Shown piece by piece: positions 42,265-52,900 of a DNA stretch of 64,000 nucleotides. This DNA is from Actinokineospora terrae (GTDB lineage: Bacteria; Actinomycetota; Actinomycetes; Mycobacteriales; Pseudonocardiaceae). Within the stretch, counting starts at the first letter, position 1. Each line of letters opens with the position of its first letter. The notes beneath the pieces were generated by a model, which was given only the letters and a program-made list of their open reading frames with translations, was not told where the DNA came from and ran no database searches. The stretch is from positions 1 through 64,000 of the forward strand of contig NZ_FOGI01000020.1 in assembly GCF_900111175.1 (NCBI RefSeq). Reading direction: 5' to 3'. The position numbers were made by a program, and so were the translations under genes.

Positions 42265-44070
42265 TCAGCCGACGGCGGTCTTGAGCGCCTCCAGGCCACC
42301 GACGACCGGCAGGGTCAGGTTGCTGCCCTTGAGGTCGACGGAGAAGCCCGCGCCTGGCGCCGGGCGCAGCGTGTAGTCGTTGTCGCTGGAGAGCACCACC
42401 AGGCCGAGTTGGTGCCCGGCGGGCAGCACGTAGTCGTCCGGCACCAGGTCGACGCGCAGGTCGTAGGACTTGCCCGGCTGGATCGTCTCGGTGCGGCTGA
42501 TGTTCTTGCGGTTCTGCGGGTCGGTCCAGCCGCGGGTGACGACGGTGGACTTGCCGTCAGGACCGCGGTCGACCAACAGCGCGGTCACGTTGGCAGCGGG
42601 CCGGGTGAAGGACAGCCGCAGGTAGACCTCACCCTTGCCGCTGAAGCGCAGCGGGGTGCTCGAAGGGCGGCTCAGGTAGACCAACCGGTTGGGCGAGGTG
42701 GGCGCGTTGGCCAGGGTCTCGGCGAGCTTGCTGGCGTCATCGGTCAGCGACTCGACCACGCGGCGGTCCGGTCGCCAGATTGTCAGCGCGCCGGAGGTGA
42801 CGCCACCGGCACCCGGGTAGAGGGTGGCGAGGGACGCCGAGGGCGCGGGCCACTCGGGCTCCTCGACCCAGGTCTTGTCCTCACGCTGGATGGTCAGCCT
42901 GGGGCCGTTCTGGGCGCCGTTGTCGATGCCGTACAGGTAGTGCGAGAACCACTTGTTCAGCGTGATCAGCCACGGGTCGCGGCGCAGGCTGTAGGGGTCG
43001 GCGTGGCCGGACTGGTGCAGCCAGATCTTGTGCTCGACGCCCTGCTTCTTGATCGCCTCGTACCACTGGGCCACGTGCGTCATCTTCACGTTCCAGTCGT
43101 TGAGGCCGTGCACCGCCAGCACCGACGCGCGGACCTTGCGCACGTCGTTGAGGTAGTTGCGCTCGTCCCAGAAGTTGCTGTAGTCGCCGGTGACGCGGTC
43201 CTGCTCGACGGTGAGGTCGTTGATGACCGACTCGCACGCGGTGCGGTCCGCGCGGGTGTGGACGTACTTGGCGAGCACGTCGACGTCCTCGCCCTGGAAG
43301 GTGCCGGGGGCGACGACAGCGCCATCGGCGCGGTAGTAGTCGTACCAGCTGGAGATGGCGGCGATCGGCACGATCGTCTCCAGGCCCTGCACGCCGGTCG
43401 TGGCAACCGCGTTGGGCAGGGTGCCGTTGTAAGACACGCCCATCATGCCGACCTTGCCGGTGGTCCAACCGGCGGTGACACGGGTACCCGCGGAGTCTTG
43501 CGCCGGTGCGCGGCCGTTGAGCCAGTCGATGACCGAGCGCGCGCCGATGGTCTCGTTGCGGCCACCGCTCGTGGGGCAACCGGTGGACAGGCCCGAGCCG
43601 AGGGATTCCGCGTACACGACCGCGAAACCGCGTGCGGTGAAGTACTGCTCGTACCGCCACGTGATGGCCGGGTTCGGGCCTCCGAGGGAGGTGCTTGCCA
43701 CCTTCGGACCAGGACGGTTGTCGGGGACGTTGAGCTCGACGTCGACGTTGTGGTTCTCGACGTCGTTGCCGCCCGCGTAGTACGGGCTCGCCTGGTACAC
43801 AACGGGGACGCGCAGTCCCTGCTCGGTCGCCCTCGGCCGGACGACCTCCACGTGCACCAGGTCGTCCTTGCCGTCGTTGTCGCTGTCGACCGGCGCGGAG
43901 ACCCAGAGGGACTCGCGCACGACGTCGGTGGGGCTGAACACGGGCTGCGCCTGACCGTCGACGAAAACGGGGGCGGGTGGTTCCGGCTCGGCAGCGGCCG
44001 GGGACACGACGAGCGGCACGGCCAACAGGGCGGTGAGCGCACCAGCGACGGCGGATCTCGCACGTCTCAT
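42265..44070 (-). CDS. Secreted Xaa-Pro dipeptidyl-peptidase/CocE-type hydrolase
   Basis: A 601-residue exported serine hydrolase. The signal peptide MRRARSAVAGALTALLAVPL ends after SPAAA (about residue 27). The alpha/beta-hydrolase core has the nucleophile in GMMGVSYNGTLPN, Asp in VHGLNDWNVKMTH and His in LHQSGHADPYSLRR. The C-terminal jelly-roll domain (PxxL-type) has LVYLSRPSSTPLRFSGKGEV. This matches PepX/CocE-NonD enzymes, which remove Xaa-Pro dipeptides or hydrolyse small esters. The ATG has GGAGA upstream. Longer upstream readings run into the divergent gene's promoter region and were rejected. Confidence 0.9.
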   Translation of the reverse strand: MRRARSAVAGALTALLAVPLVVSPAAAEPEPPAPVFVDGQAQPVFSPTDVVRESLWVSAPVDSDNDGKDDLVHVEVVRPRATEQGLRVPVVYQASPYYAGGNDVENHNVDVELNVPDNRPGPKVASTSLGGPNPAITWRYEQYFTARGFAVVYAESLGSGLSTGCPTSGGRNETIGARSVIDWLNGRAPAQDSAGTRVTAGWTTGKVGMMGVSYNGTLPNAVATTGVQGLETIVPIAAISSWYDYYRADGAVVAPGTFQGEDVDVLAKYVHTRADRTACESVINDLTVEQDRVTGDYSNFWDERNYLNDVRKVRASVLAVHGLNDWNVKMTHVAQWYEAIKKQGVEHKIWLHQSGHADPYSLRRDPWLITLNKWFSHYLYGIDNGAQNGPRLTIQREDKTWVEEPEWPAPSASLATLYPGAGGVTSGALTIWRPDRRVVESLTDDASKLAETLANAPTSPNRLVYLSRPSSTPLRFSGKGEVYLRLSFTRPAANVTALLVDRGPDGKSTVVTRGWTDPQNRKNISRTETIQPGKSYDLRVDLVPDDYVLPAGHQLGLVVLSSDNDYTLRPAPGAGFSVDLKGSNLTLPVVGGLEALKTAVG

Positions 44071-44205
44071 AGGGGTTCTCCAGATCTTCGGCAGGGGACC
44101 TGCCCGCACCCTTGCCCGCCGCGGAGCGGGTGTCAAGGGCCTTCCGCTCTGTCTACAAGGGATGGTCGTCTTGACGCCCCACAGCCGCTGGGCCAGACTC
44201 GGGGC

Positions 44206-44283
44206 GTGTCCGTGATCCTCGGCTGGTTGGTGCCGCTCCCCCTCTACGGGGAGGATCACGAGCGCGGCGACCTCGCCTGGTGA
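44206..44283 (+). CDS. Possible 25-residue small protein
   Basis: An open frame from GTG 44206 to TGA 44283 encodes SVILGWLVPLPLY followed by GEDHERGDLAW. All but one sense codon end in G or C, as in real genes here. Only a weak GGGG precedes the start. It lies in the 263-bp gap between the divergent peptidase and adenosine deaminase genes, 50 bp before the latter. The 9-bp arms GTGATCCTC (44212-44220) and GAGGATCAC (44251-44259) could form a hairpin. It may be a leader peptide or chance. Confidence 0.25.
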   Translation: MSVILGWLVPLPLYGEDHERGDLAW

Positions 44284-44333
44284 CGCGCGCGTGTTGCCCC
44301 CGCGTACCCGTCCCACATTCCGAGAGGTCACCC

Positions 44334-45344
44334 GTGCACGCCTACATCCACGCCCTGCCCAAGGTCGAACTGCACCTGCACCTGGTCGGTTCGGCCCCAC
44401 TGGACTCGGTTCTCGAACTCGCCCGCCGCCACCCGGATGGCGGTGTCCCCACCGACCGCGACGACTTGGTGCGGTACTACGAGTTCACCGACTTCACCCA
44501 CTTCATCACCGTCTACGGCAAGGTCTCACGCCTAGTCCGTACTGGCGCGGATATCACTACCTTGCTTGTTGGCATCGCCCGCGATCTCGCTGCCTCTAAC
44601 GCGCACTACGCAGAGGTGACCATCACGGCTTTCGACCACCTCAACAACGGCATGGATCCGGCGGAGTTGTCGGAAGCGTTGACCGGTGGACGTAAGAGGG
44701 CGCTCGCGGAACATGGCGTTGTCCTGGCCTGGATCTTCGACATCCCGGCGGGCCTGGAGCGCGCCGAGGACGAAAGGACAGTCGACTGGGTCCTCGCGCA
44801 CATGCCGGAAGGCACCGTTGCCTTTGGGGTCGGAGGTCAGGAAGCCGGTATGCCGCGCGCGTCGTTCCGCCGGTCGTTCGACCGCGCACGGGAAGCGGGT
44901 CTGCACTCGGTGCCACACGCGGGTGAGACCGTGGGGCCGGAAGAGATCTGGGCCGCGGTCCGGGAACTCGGCGCCGAACGCATCGGTCACGGGGTGAGCG
45001 CGGTTCAAGACCGGGACCTCTTGCGCCATCTGGCCCACGAGGGCATTCCGTTGGAGGTGTGCCCGACGTCGAACCTCCGCACACGCGCCGTGGGCGACAT
45101 CAAGCAGCACCCGTTGCCACTACTGCTGGAGGCAGGTGTACCGGTCACGTTGGCGACGGATGACCCCGGCATGTTCCACACACACCTCGACCGCGAGTAC
45201 CTGCTCTGCCACGAGCACCTCGGCCTGGGCCGGGGAGAGCTGGCCGACATCGCTCGAACCGGGGTGCGGTCCGCGTTCTGCGGCCCCGAGCTCAAGGCCG
45301 ATCTCCTCGCCAGGATCGATGCCGTCGAGCGCTCCGGTGAGTAG
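44334..45344 (+). CDS. add: Adenosine deaminase family protein
   Basis: A 336-residue zinc aminohydrolase. Metal ligands are in VELHLHLVGSAP (HxH), SVPHAGETVGPEEIW (His and catalytic Glu), IGHGVSA (His) and TLATDDPGMFHTHLDREY (Asp-Asp). It converts adenosine to inosine, or a related purine substrate; an aminodeoxyfutalosine or adenine deaminase role cannot be excluded from sequence alone. The GTG at 44334 follows GAGAGG by six bases. The middle (44520-44860) has visibly lower third-position GC. Confidence 0.88.
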   Translation: MHAYIHALPKVELHLHLVGSAPLDSVLELARRHPDGGVPTDRDDLVRYYEFTDFTHFITVYGKVSRLVRTGADITTLLVGIARDLAASNAHYAEVTITAFDHLNNGMDPAELSEALTGGRKRALAEHGVVLAWIFDIPAGLERAEDERTVDWVLAHMPEGTVAFGVGGQEAGMPRASFRRSFDRAREAGLHSVPHAGETVGPEEIWAAVRELGAERIGHGVSAVQDRDLLRHLAHEGIPLEVCPTSNLRTRAVGDIKQHPLPLLLEAGVPVTLATDDPGMFHTHLDREYLLCHEHLGLGRGELADIARTGVRSAFCGPELKADLLARIDAVERSGE

Positions 45345-45353
45345 CCTCGCGGC

Positions 45354-46949
45354 GTGACCATTCGATTTGACGCAGGCATCACCGCCGTGACCGTCTATCC
45401 GGGACAGGCGCGAATCACCCGTAGCGGCGAGGTAGCGCTAAGCGCGGGCGAGCACCGCGTCACCATCGGTGGGCTACCGCAGTACCTGCACGCGGACTCC
45501 ATCCGCGTCGCGGGCATCGGACGCGCGACGGTGCTCGGTGTCGACGTGCGCACAGAGCACCACCACCGCACCCAGGACGCGCCACTCGGTGAGCTCGAGG
45601 AGCGCAGGGACTCCCTCCACGCGGCGCTGCAGGAGTTGGGTGACCGCGGCAGCGTGCTGGACGCGCGGGCCGAGCTGATCACCACGCTGGGCAGGCGCGT
45701 GGGCAGCACCTTCGCGCAGGCGCTGGCCAAGGACGAGACCGACCCGGCCCGGGTGGCGCAGGTCGGTGACGCGCTGGCCGAGCAGCTGGCCGAGGTGTAC
45801 GCGCGGCGCCGCGAGCTGATCGACTCCGTGCGCACCACCCAGGCGGAGCTGGACGAGGTCGAGCGGCGGATCGCCGGGCGCCAGGGCCAGCGGCTGCCGG
45901 ACACGACCGCGATCGAGGTCGAGCTGGCGGTGGCGGCGGACGGCGATGTGGAGCTGGAGGTCTCCTACCTGGTCGACTCGGCGAACTGGGAGTCCCGCTA
46001 CGACGTGCGCCTCGTCGGCACGAAGCTGACGCTGACCTGGTACGGGCTGGTCACGCAGCACACCGGCGAGGACTGGCCGGAGTGCGACCTGCGGCTGTCC
46101 ACGGCCCGGCCCGCGACCAGCGTGGACGTGCCCGAGCTGGCGCCCTGGTACCTCGACGTCCTGCGGCCGGTTCCGCAGGCCAGTCGCAAGAGCATGTCTG
46201 CCAGTGAGGGCCACGACATGCAGCGAGGGTTCGGTATGGCGGGAGGCGCCGCGATGCCTGCCGCAGCGGCTCCGGGGGGCTACTCACCACCGCCGCCGAT
46301 CGCTGAGTCCTACGCGAGCGTGGAGCACGGTGAGGCGGCGACGGTCTACCGCCCATCACGCCTGGTAGCCGTACCTTCGGACAGCAGCGCTCACCGCACT
46401 ACGGTCGCGACCATCGAGCTGTCCGCGGAACTCGACCACGTCACGGTCCCACTGGTCGGCACAGAGGCCTACCTGCGCGCGACGGCGACCAACACCTCCG
46501 AACACACAATCCGGCCCGGGCGGGCGTCGATCTTCCACGACGCGGAGTTCGTCGGCGTGACCAACCTGGCCGCGTGGGCTCCGGGCGAGGAGGTCGAGCT
46601 GACCCTCGGCATCGATGACCGGGTCCGCGTCGAGCGGGACCTGGTCAAGCGTTCGGCGTCCAAGGCGGTGCTGGGCGGCACCCGCCGCCAAGAGGCGACC
46701 TGGCAGATCAAGGTGAGCAACTTCGGGCCGCGACCGGCGCGGATCACCGTGGTCGACCAGGTGCCGGTGTCCCGCAGCGAGTCGATCGTCGTGCGCGACC
46801 TGGTGCTCAAGCCGCAGCCGACAGAGCAGACCGACATCGGCGAGGTCACCTGGAAGCTCACGGTGCCGCCCGCGGAGACCGGCGAGATCACCATCGGCTT
46901 CCGGGTGGACGTGGCCAAGGACGTCACCCTCACCGGCTGGCGCGATTAG
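45354..46949 (+). CDS. MuiA-family (mucoidy inhibitor) protein, DUF4140/DUF4139
   Basis: A 531-residue protein with the DUF4140 N-terminus (ITAVTVYPGQARITRSG), a coiled-coil middle (ELEERRDSLHAALQELGDR, then TTQAELDEVERRIAG) and the DUF4139 domain (SYLVDSANWESRYDVRL through to the C-terminus). A Gly/Ala/Pro/Met-rich linker near residue 285-320 separates halves of the second domain. No signal peptide is visible. The name comes from an Agrobacterium/Pseudomonas phenotype and its mechanism is unknown. It begins 9 bp after the deaminase stop. The stop overlaps the convergent LLM gene by 4 bp. Confidence 0.87.
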   Translation: MTIRFDAGITAVTVYPGQARITRSGEVALSAGEHRVTIGGLPQYLHADSIRVAGIGRATVLGVDVRTEHHHRTQDAPLGELEERRDSLHAALQELGDRGSVLDARAELITTLGRRVGSTFAQALAKDETDPARVAQVGDALAEQLAEVYARRRELIDSVRTTQAELDEVERRIAGRQGQRLPDTTAIEVELAVAADGDVELEVSYLVDSANWESRYDVRLVGTKLTLTWYGLVTQHTGEDWPECDLRLSTARPATSVDVPELAPWYLDVLRPVPQASRKSMSASEGHDMQRGFGMAGGAAMPAAAAPGGYSPPPPIAESYASVEHGEAATVYRPSRLVAVPSDSSAHRTTVATIELSAELDHVTVPLVGTEAYLRATATNTSEHTIRPGRASIFHDAEFVGVTNLAAWAPGEEVELTLGIDDRVRVERDLVKRSASKAVLGGTRRQEATWQIKVSNFGPRPARITVVDQVPVSRSESIVVRDLVLKPQPTEQTDIGEVTWKLTVPPAETGEITIGFRVDVAKDVTLTGWRD

Positions 46950-47863
46950 CCGCTGATCGGGGCCAAGGCCGTCAGGACCGACTCGGCGTGCGCCATCGAC
47001 GCCGCCGGGTCGGCCTCCGAGGTGCCGATGGCCGGGTCGAAGTTGAGGTCGACGAACAGCTCGGTGACCCCCTGCTCGGCCAGGCCCCCGATATCGTCCT
47101 TGATCTTCTCGGCGCTGCCGGTCAGCGGGCGTTCCCCCTGGTCGGGGCGCATGAGCACGACACCGCGGCAGACCATCCGCAGGCGGTCGGGGTCGCGGCC
47201 CGCCGCCTCGGCCGCGGCGCGCACGACGCGGACCGACTCGCCGATCGTGGCCAGGTCGGCCCGGCTGCTGCTGATCCACCCGTCGGCCAAGCGGCCCGCG
47301 CGACGCAGCGCGGGCTCGGCAGCGCCACCGAGCAGGATCGGCGGTCCGCCTGCTTGGGCGGGCTTCGGGTCGGACCGGCTCGCGGGCACCCGATAGTGGG
47401 GACCTTCGTGGTCGACGACCTCTTCGGTCCACAGGCGGCGCAGCAGCGAGATGTACTCGTCAGCCCTCTTGCCGCGGCCGGCCAGGTCAGCACCAACAGC
47501 TGCGAACTCCTCAGCGGACCACCCGATGCCCAAACCGGCGTCGACACGTCCACCGGAGAGCAAGTCGAGCGTGGCCAGCTGCTTGGCTAGGAGAGACGGG
47601 GCGAAGAACGGCATGTTGAGCACGGCGACACCGAGTCGCACTCGACTGGTCCTAGCCGCCACGTAGGACAACGCGGCGATGGGGTCCAACACGCTGCGGT
47701 AAGCGTCTCCCCAACTGTCATCAGGCGGAGACAAGAGCCGCTGCATCGTCCACAAGGACCGATAGCCCAACTCCTCCGCCCGGGTCGCTACTCGCACGAG
47801 GTTGTCGACAGTGGCCCACGAGCCCGACACGGGCAAAGCGAATCCCAGCTCCACGACCCCCAC
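46946..47863 (-). CDS. LLM-class F420/flavin-dependent oxidoreductase
   Basis: A 305-residue luciferase-like monooxygenase-fold enzyme, probably F420-dependent in this lineage. The pattern includes VELGFALPVSGSWATVDNLV, AEELGYRSLWTMQRL, LDPIAALSYVAARTSRVRLG, VLNMPFFAPSLLAKQLATLD and SGGRVDAGLGIGWSAEEF. The start is taken as GTG 47863 with GGGTGG upstream; GTG 47854 is possible. Divergent from the prolyl oligopeptidase gene by 30 bp. Substrate unknown. Confidence 0.87.
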   Translation of the reverse strand: MGVVELGFALPVSGSWATVDNLVRVATRAEELGYRSLWTMQRLLSPPDDSWGDAYRSVLDPIAALSYVAARTSRVRLGVAVLNMPFFAPSLLAKQLATLDLLSGGRVDAGLGIGWSAEEFAAVGADLAGRGKRADEYISLLRRLWTEEVVDHEGPHYRVPASRSDPKPAQAGGPPILLGGAAEPALRRAGRLADGWISSSRADLATIGESVRVVRAAAEAAGRDPDRLRMVCRGVVLMRPDQGERPLTGSAEKIKDDIGGLAEQGVTELFVDLNFDPAIGTSEADPAASMAHAESVLTALAPISG

Positions 47864-47893
47864 GCTAGCCCACCCGCCGGCAGACTGGCGCCC

Positions 47894-49906
47894 ATGACCG
47901 ACGACGCCGACCCCTACCTCTGGCTCGAAGACGTCACCGGCGAGAAGGCCCTCGACTGGGTCCGGGACCGGAACGCCGAGACCACCGCCGTGCTCACCGA
48001 CGGGGAGCGGTTCGAGACGACCAAGGCGAGACTGCTGGAGGTGCTCGACGCCGACGACCGCATCCCGTACCCGCGGCGGCGTGGGGCCTACCTCTACAAC
48101 TTCTGGCAGGACGCCGCCCACCCGCGTGGGTTGTGGCGACGGACCACTCTTGAGCAGTACCGCGGTGCGACGCCGGAGTGGACGGTGCTGCTCGACGTCG
48201 ACGCGCTCGGTGAGGCCGAGGGCGAGAACTGGGTGTGGAAGAGCGCGTCGGTGCTCAAGCCCGATTACAACCTGGCGCTGGTAGAGCTATCGCGCGGTGG
48301 CGCGGATGCCACGGTTGTGCGGGAGTTCGACCTCCGGACCGGGGAGTTCGTCGCGGACGGGTTCACCCTCCCCGAGGCGAAGACCAGGGTCAGTTGGATC
48401 GATGAGGACACTGTCTACGTCGGCACGGACTTCGGTGAGGGCTCGCTGACCACGTCCGGCTACGCGCGTGTGGTCAAGAGGTGGAGTCGGGGCACTCCGC
48501 TGGAGGCAGCCGAGACGGTCTTCGAAGGCAAGCCCGAGGACGTGACCGTCTACGCGTACCGCGATCAGACGCCCGGCTTCGAGCGCGACCTCGTGGGCCG
48601 CTTCCCGGACTTCTTCACCTCGGAGGAGTACCTGGTCACCGCGGACGGTGACCTCGCCAAGATCGACGTGCCGCAGGACGCGAGCGTCGACGTGCACCGC
48701 GAGTGGCTGCTGATCACCCTGCGCTCGGACTGGACCGTGGGCAGTACCACCTACCTGACCGGGTCACTGCTGGCCGCCGACTTCGAGACGTTCATGACCG
48801 GCGAGCGTGACCTGACCGTCCTGTTCGTCCCGGACGAGCACACCTCGCTCAGCGGCACCGCGTGGACGAAGAACCACCTGATCCTGGTCGAGCTCTCCGA
48901 CGTCAAGACGCGCCTGGAAGTGCTGACGCCGGGTCAGGGCGAATGGAGCCGGGCAGAGCTACCTGGTGCGCCCGAGGTGGGGTCTGCGGATGTCATCGAC
49001 ACCGATCCCGATGAGAGCGACGAGTACCTGCTCAACGTAAGCGGCTACCTGCAGCCCGCGACGCTCTTGCGCGGTGAGGTCGGTGGCGAGTTGGAGACGC
49101 TGCGGCAGGCGCCCGCGTTCTTCGACACCGAAGGGCTGAGCGTCGAGCAGCACTTCGCGACCTCCGACGACGGCACCAAGGTGCCGTACTTCGTCGTGAG
49201 CGGCACGGACACGAGCGGTCCCACCTTGCTCTACGGCTACGGCGGGTTCGAGGTGTCCCTTACCCCGAGCTACAGCGGTGGACTTGGCCGTGGCTGGTTG
49301 GAGCACGGCGGCACCTACGTCGTGGCCAACATCCGCGGCGGCGGCGAGTACGGCCCCGCGTGGCACCGGGCCGCACTGCGGGAGAACCGACCACGTGCCT
49401 ACGAGGACTTCGCGGCCGTTGCGAGGGATCTAGTCGCAAGAGGCATCACCACGCCCGAGCGGCTGGGCATGCAGGGTGGCAGCAACGGTGGCCTCTTGGC
49501 CGGGGTGATGCTGACCCGCTACCCGGAACTGTTCGGTGCCGTCGTGAGCCAGGTCCCGCTGCTGGACCTCCGGCGCTACCACCTGCTGCTCGCGGGCGCG
49601 TCGTGGATGGCCGAGTGGGGCGACCCGGACGACCCCGCCGACTGGTCCTACCTGAAGACGTTCTCCCCGTACCACAACGTCCACAGTGGAACGAAGTACC
49701 CGCCGGTCTTCTTCGTGACCTCGACCAGGGACGACCGCGTGCACCCGGGTCACGCGCGGAAGATGGCCGCCCGCATGATCGAACTGGGGCACGCGCCGCG
49801 GTACTACGAGAACATCGAGGGCGGGCACGGCGCGGCGGCGGACAACTCGCAGCGCGCGTTCATGTCGGCGATCGTCTACGAGTTCCTGCTCCGCACCCTG
49901 GCCTGA
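47894..49906 (+). CDS. Prolyl oligopeptidase family serine peptidase (S9)
   Basis: A 670-residue cytosolic peptidase with an N-terminal propeller (YLWLEDVTGEKALDWVRDRN, then ILKPDYNLALVELSRGGADAT-like blades) and an alpha/beta-hydrolase domain. The catalytic Ser is in MQGGSNGGLLAGVMLTRYPE, Asp in TSTRDDRVHPGHARKMA and His in ENIEGGHGAAADNSQ. The upstream oxyanion signature YGGFEVSLTPSYSGG and NIRGGGEYGPAWH are intact. No signal peptide. Length is typical (about 680). It cuts small proline-containing peptides by family knowledge. Confidence 0.93.
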   Translation: MTDDADPYLWLEDVTGEKALDWVRDRNAETTAVLTDGERFETTKARLLEVLDADDRIPYPRRRGAYLYNFWQDAAHPRGLWRRTTLEQYRGATPEWTVLLDVDALGEAEGENWVWKSASVLKPDYNLALVELSRGGADATVVREFDLRTGEFVADGFTLPEAKTRVSWIDEDTVYVGTDFGEGSLTTSGYARVVKRWSRGTPLEAAETVFEGKPEDVTVYAYRDQTPGFERDLVGRFPDFFTSEEYLVTADGDLAKIDVPQDASVDVHREWLLITLRSDWTVGSTTYLTGSLLAADFETFMTGERDLTVLFVPDEHTSLSGTAWTKNHLILVELSDVKTRLEVLTPGQGEWSRAELPGAPEVGSADVIDTDPDESDEYLLNVSGYLQPATLLRGEVGGELETLRQAPAFFDTEGLSVEQHFATSDDGTKVPYFVVSGTDTSGPTLLYGYGGFEVSLTPSYSGGLGRGWLEHGGTYVVANIRGGGEYGPAWHRAALRENRPRAYEDFAAVARDLVARGITTPERLGMQGGSNGGLLAGVMLTRYPELFGAVVSQVPLLDLRRYHLLLAGASWMAEWGDPDDPADWSYLKTFSPYHNVHSGTKYPPVFFVTSTRDDRVHPGHARKMAARMIELGHAPRYYENIEGGHGAAADNSQRAFMSAIVYEFLLRTLA

Positions 49907-49966
49907 TCACGGGTCTGCCCACCGGCCCCGGCGGGATCGTCGGTCCCGCTGGGTAGTGTCTACCGG

Positions 49967-52900
49967 GTGTTGGCGCTGCACTGCCTCGTTACGGTCGCCG
50001 GAGAGGTAGCGCTCTGGGCGGAGGACTCAGCCCTGCCCGCGCGTAGGCCGGGCAGGGCTGCCAAGGGGGTCGCCGAGCACCCCTTCGCGGTACCCGCGCG
50101 TGCGCTGTCCTCGCTGGTGGTGGGCGTGTCGGACGAGGTGCCGGTGCTGCTGCCATCGTACCCGTCCGGCCCCTGCGCCTCCCCTGAACTGGTCCTCGAC
50201 CCCTTGGCCAAGCGGGTCACACCGCGCGGGGAGGTGCGGCTGCACCCGTGGCGGGTGCCGGTGTCGAGGATGTCACCGGCTGTGTTCGCCCGGCACGGCG
50301 TGCCCCGGCTCGGGGACGTGCGCACCGGGACCAGCGTGCGGTTCATGGCGACCGTGGTTGCCTTCGCCGAGGACCTGGTGGGCCGGGGTCGGGTGCTGCC
50401 GACCGTGGTGGCCGAGGAAGACGGCCTGGTCGCCCGCTGGCGCCCCGCGCTGTCGGGCACGGACTCCGCCAGGTACGCCCGGCTGCGCGACGCGGTGCCG
50501 CCGGTGTTGCGGGCCGCGCAGGTCGACGGGCTGACGGGCAGGCGGGCCGAGGACGTGCTGCGGCCGGTGCTGGACGCGTTCGTGGACTCGGTGGCGCGGT
50601 CGCGGCTGGCAGGGACCAGGCTCGGCCCGTCCGGCACGAGCACGTCGGCGAGCCGGGCGCTGCTAGCGGCGCTGACCGGTGATCCGCTGCTCGACGTTCC
50701 CCCGGAGCAGGCAGCGCGGTTGGCCGACAGCCTGCGCGTGTGGCGGTCCGCGGTCGAGTTCGATGGACCTGTCCGCGCCTGTTTCCGGCTACGGGCGCCT
50801 GAGGACGATTCCGCTACCCCCGACTGGACGCTGGAACTGCTGCTGCGTGCCGTGGACGACCCGAGCGTTCTAGTACCGGCCGCGCGCGTGTGGCAAGGCG
50901 ACGGCGGCGCGATCCTGCGGCGCTGGGTGACGCGACCGGACGAGTTGCTGCTAGCGGAGCTGGGCCGGGCCGCGCGGCTGTTCCCGGATCTGGACGGTTG
51001 TCTGCGTGAGCACGCGCCAGCCGGGTTGAGCCTGGACACCGAAGGCGCTTACCGATTCCTCACCAGTGCCGCCGCGCTTGACCAAGCAGGTTTCGGCGTC
51101 TTGCTGCCGTCAGGCTGGAGTGTGTCATCCGGCGTTGGGCTACGGCTGACTACTACGAGTCGGGGCACAGCAGGCACCGTGAGCCGCAATTCGGTTCTGG
51201 GTAAGAACGAACTGGTCGACTACCGCTGGGATCTGGCGCTAGGAGACCAGACACTCACCGAGCAGGAACTGACCGATCTAGCGGCAGCGAAGGTACCTCT
51301 AGTCCGGATACGTGGCCGCTGGGTGCAGGTCGACCAGCGCGGTTTGGCTGAGGGTCTGGCGTTCTTGGAGCGCACGCGGACCGGCCAGATGACTGTCGGC
51401 GAAGTGCTCGATCTCGCCGGTATGCCGCCGGAGGAGGAGGGGCTGCCGGTACCGGTTGTCGGTGTCAGCGGCTCGGGCTGGTTGGCGGACTTGCTCTCCG
51501 GCGCTGTTGAGGCTCACCTGGAGCCGGTGGAGACCCCGGAAGGTTTCACCGCCGAGCTGCGGCCCTACCAGCGTCGAGGCGTTGCCTGGCTGGCATTCCT
51601 CGACCGGGTCGGCCTGGGCGCGTGCCTTGCCGATGACATGGGTCTGGGCAAGACGGTTCAGCTCTTGGCGCTAGAGGCAATGACACGGGCGAAGGGCAAG
51701 AGACCTCCGACGCTCTTGGTCTGCCCGATGTCGCTTGTCGGTAACTGGCAGCGGGAGACCGAACGATTCGCGCCAGGTCTACGTGTGCACATCCACCACG
51801 GCGCAGACAGGCTGTTTGGCATAGACCTTGCTGACGCTGTCGGTGAGGCGGACCTCGTTCTCACCACCTACGCCATCGCCTCCCGTGACGCACCACTGCT
51901 GGCCACGCTGCCTTGGGACCGGATCGTGCTCGACGAGGCCCAGAACATCAAGAACAGCGCCTCTAGGCAGTCCCAGGCGATGCGGTCACTGCCCGCGCGG
52001 CACCGTGTAGCGCTAACCGGCACGCCAGTGGAGAACCGGCTCGCGGAACTCTGGTCGGTCATGGACTTCACCAACCCCGGGCTGCTCGGCCCCCTGTCGC
52101 GTTTCCGGGCCAGGTTCGCGGTCCCGGTCGAGCGGCACGGCGACGAGGAGGCCGCCGCGCGACTGCGCCGGATCACCGCGCCGTTCGTGCTGCGCAGGGT
52201 CAAGACCGACCCGGCGATCGTCGACGACCTGCCGGACAAGCTGGAGATGCGCCAGCTGTGCACGCTGACCACCGAGCAGGCGTCGCTCTACCGCGCGGTG
52301 GTCGACGACATGCTCGCCAAGGTCGACGAGGCCGATGGCGTGCAGCGCAAGGGCCTCGTGCTGGCCACGATGACCAAGCTCAAGCAGGTGTGCAACCACC
52401 CGGCGCACTTCCTCGGCGACGGGTCGCGGGTGGCGGGCCGCTCCGGCAAACTCGCCCGGCTGGAGGAGACGCTGGAGCAGGTGCTCGCCGAGGGTGAGCG
52501 GGCGCTGTGCTTCACCCAGTTCACCGAGTTCGGCGCGATGCTGGTGCCCTACCTGGCGGCGAGGTTCGACACGGAGGTGCTGTTCCTGCACGGCGGCACG
52601 TCCCGCGCCCAGCGCGACGCCATGGTCCGCCGGTTCCAGTCCGGGTCGGGCCCGTCGATCTTCCTGCTGTCGCTCAAGGCGGGCGGCACCGGGCTGACGC
52701 TGACCGAGGCCAACCACGTGATCCACCTGGACCGCTGGTGGAACCCGGCGGTGGAGGACCAGGCGACCGACCGGGCGTTCCGGATCGGGCAGCGCAAGGA
52801 CGTGCAGGTGCGCAAGTTCGTCTGCCTCGGCACGCTCGAGGAGAAGATCGACACGATGATCGAGGCCAAGCGCGCGTTGTCGAAGCTCGTGGTGGGGACC

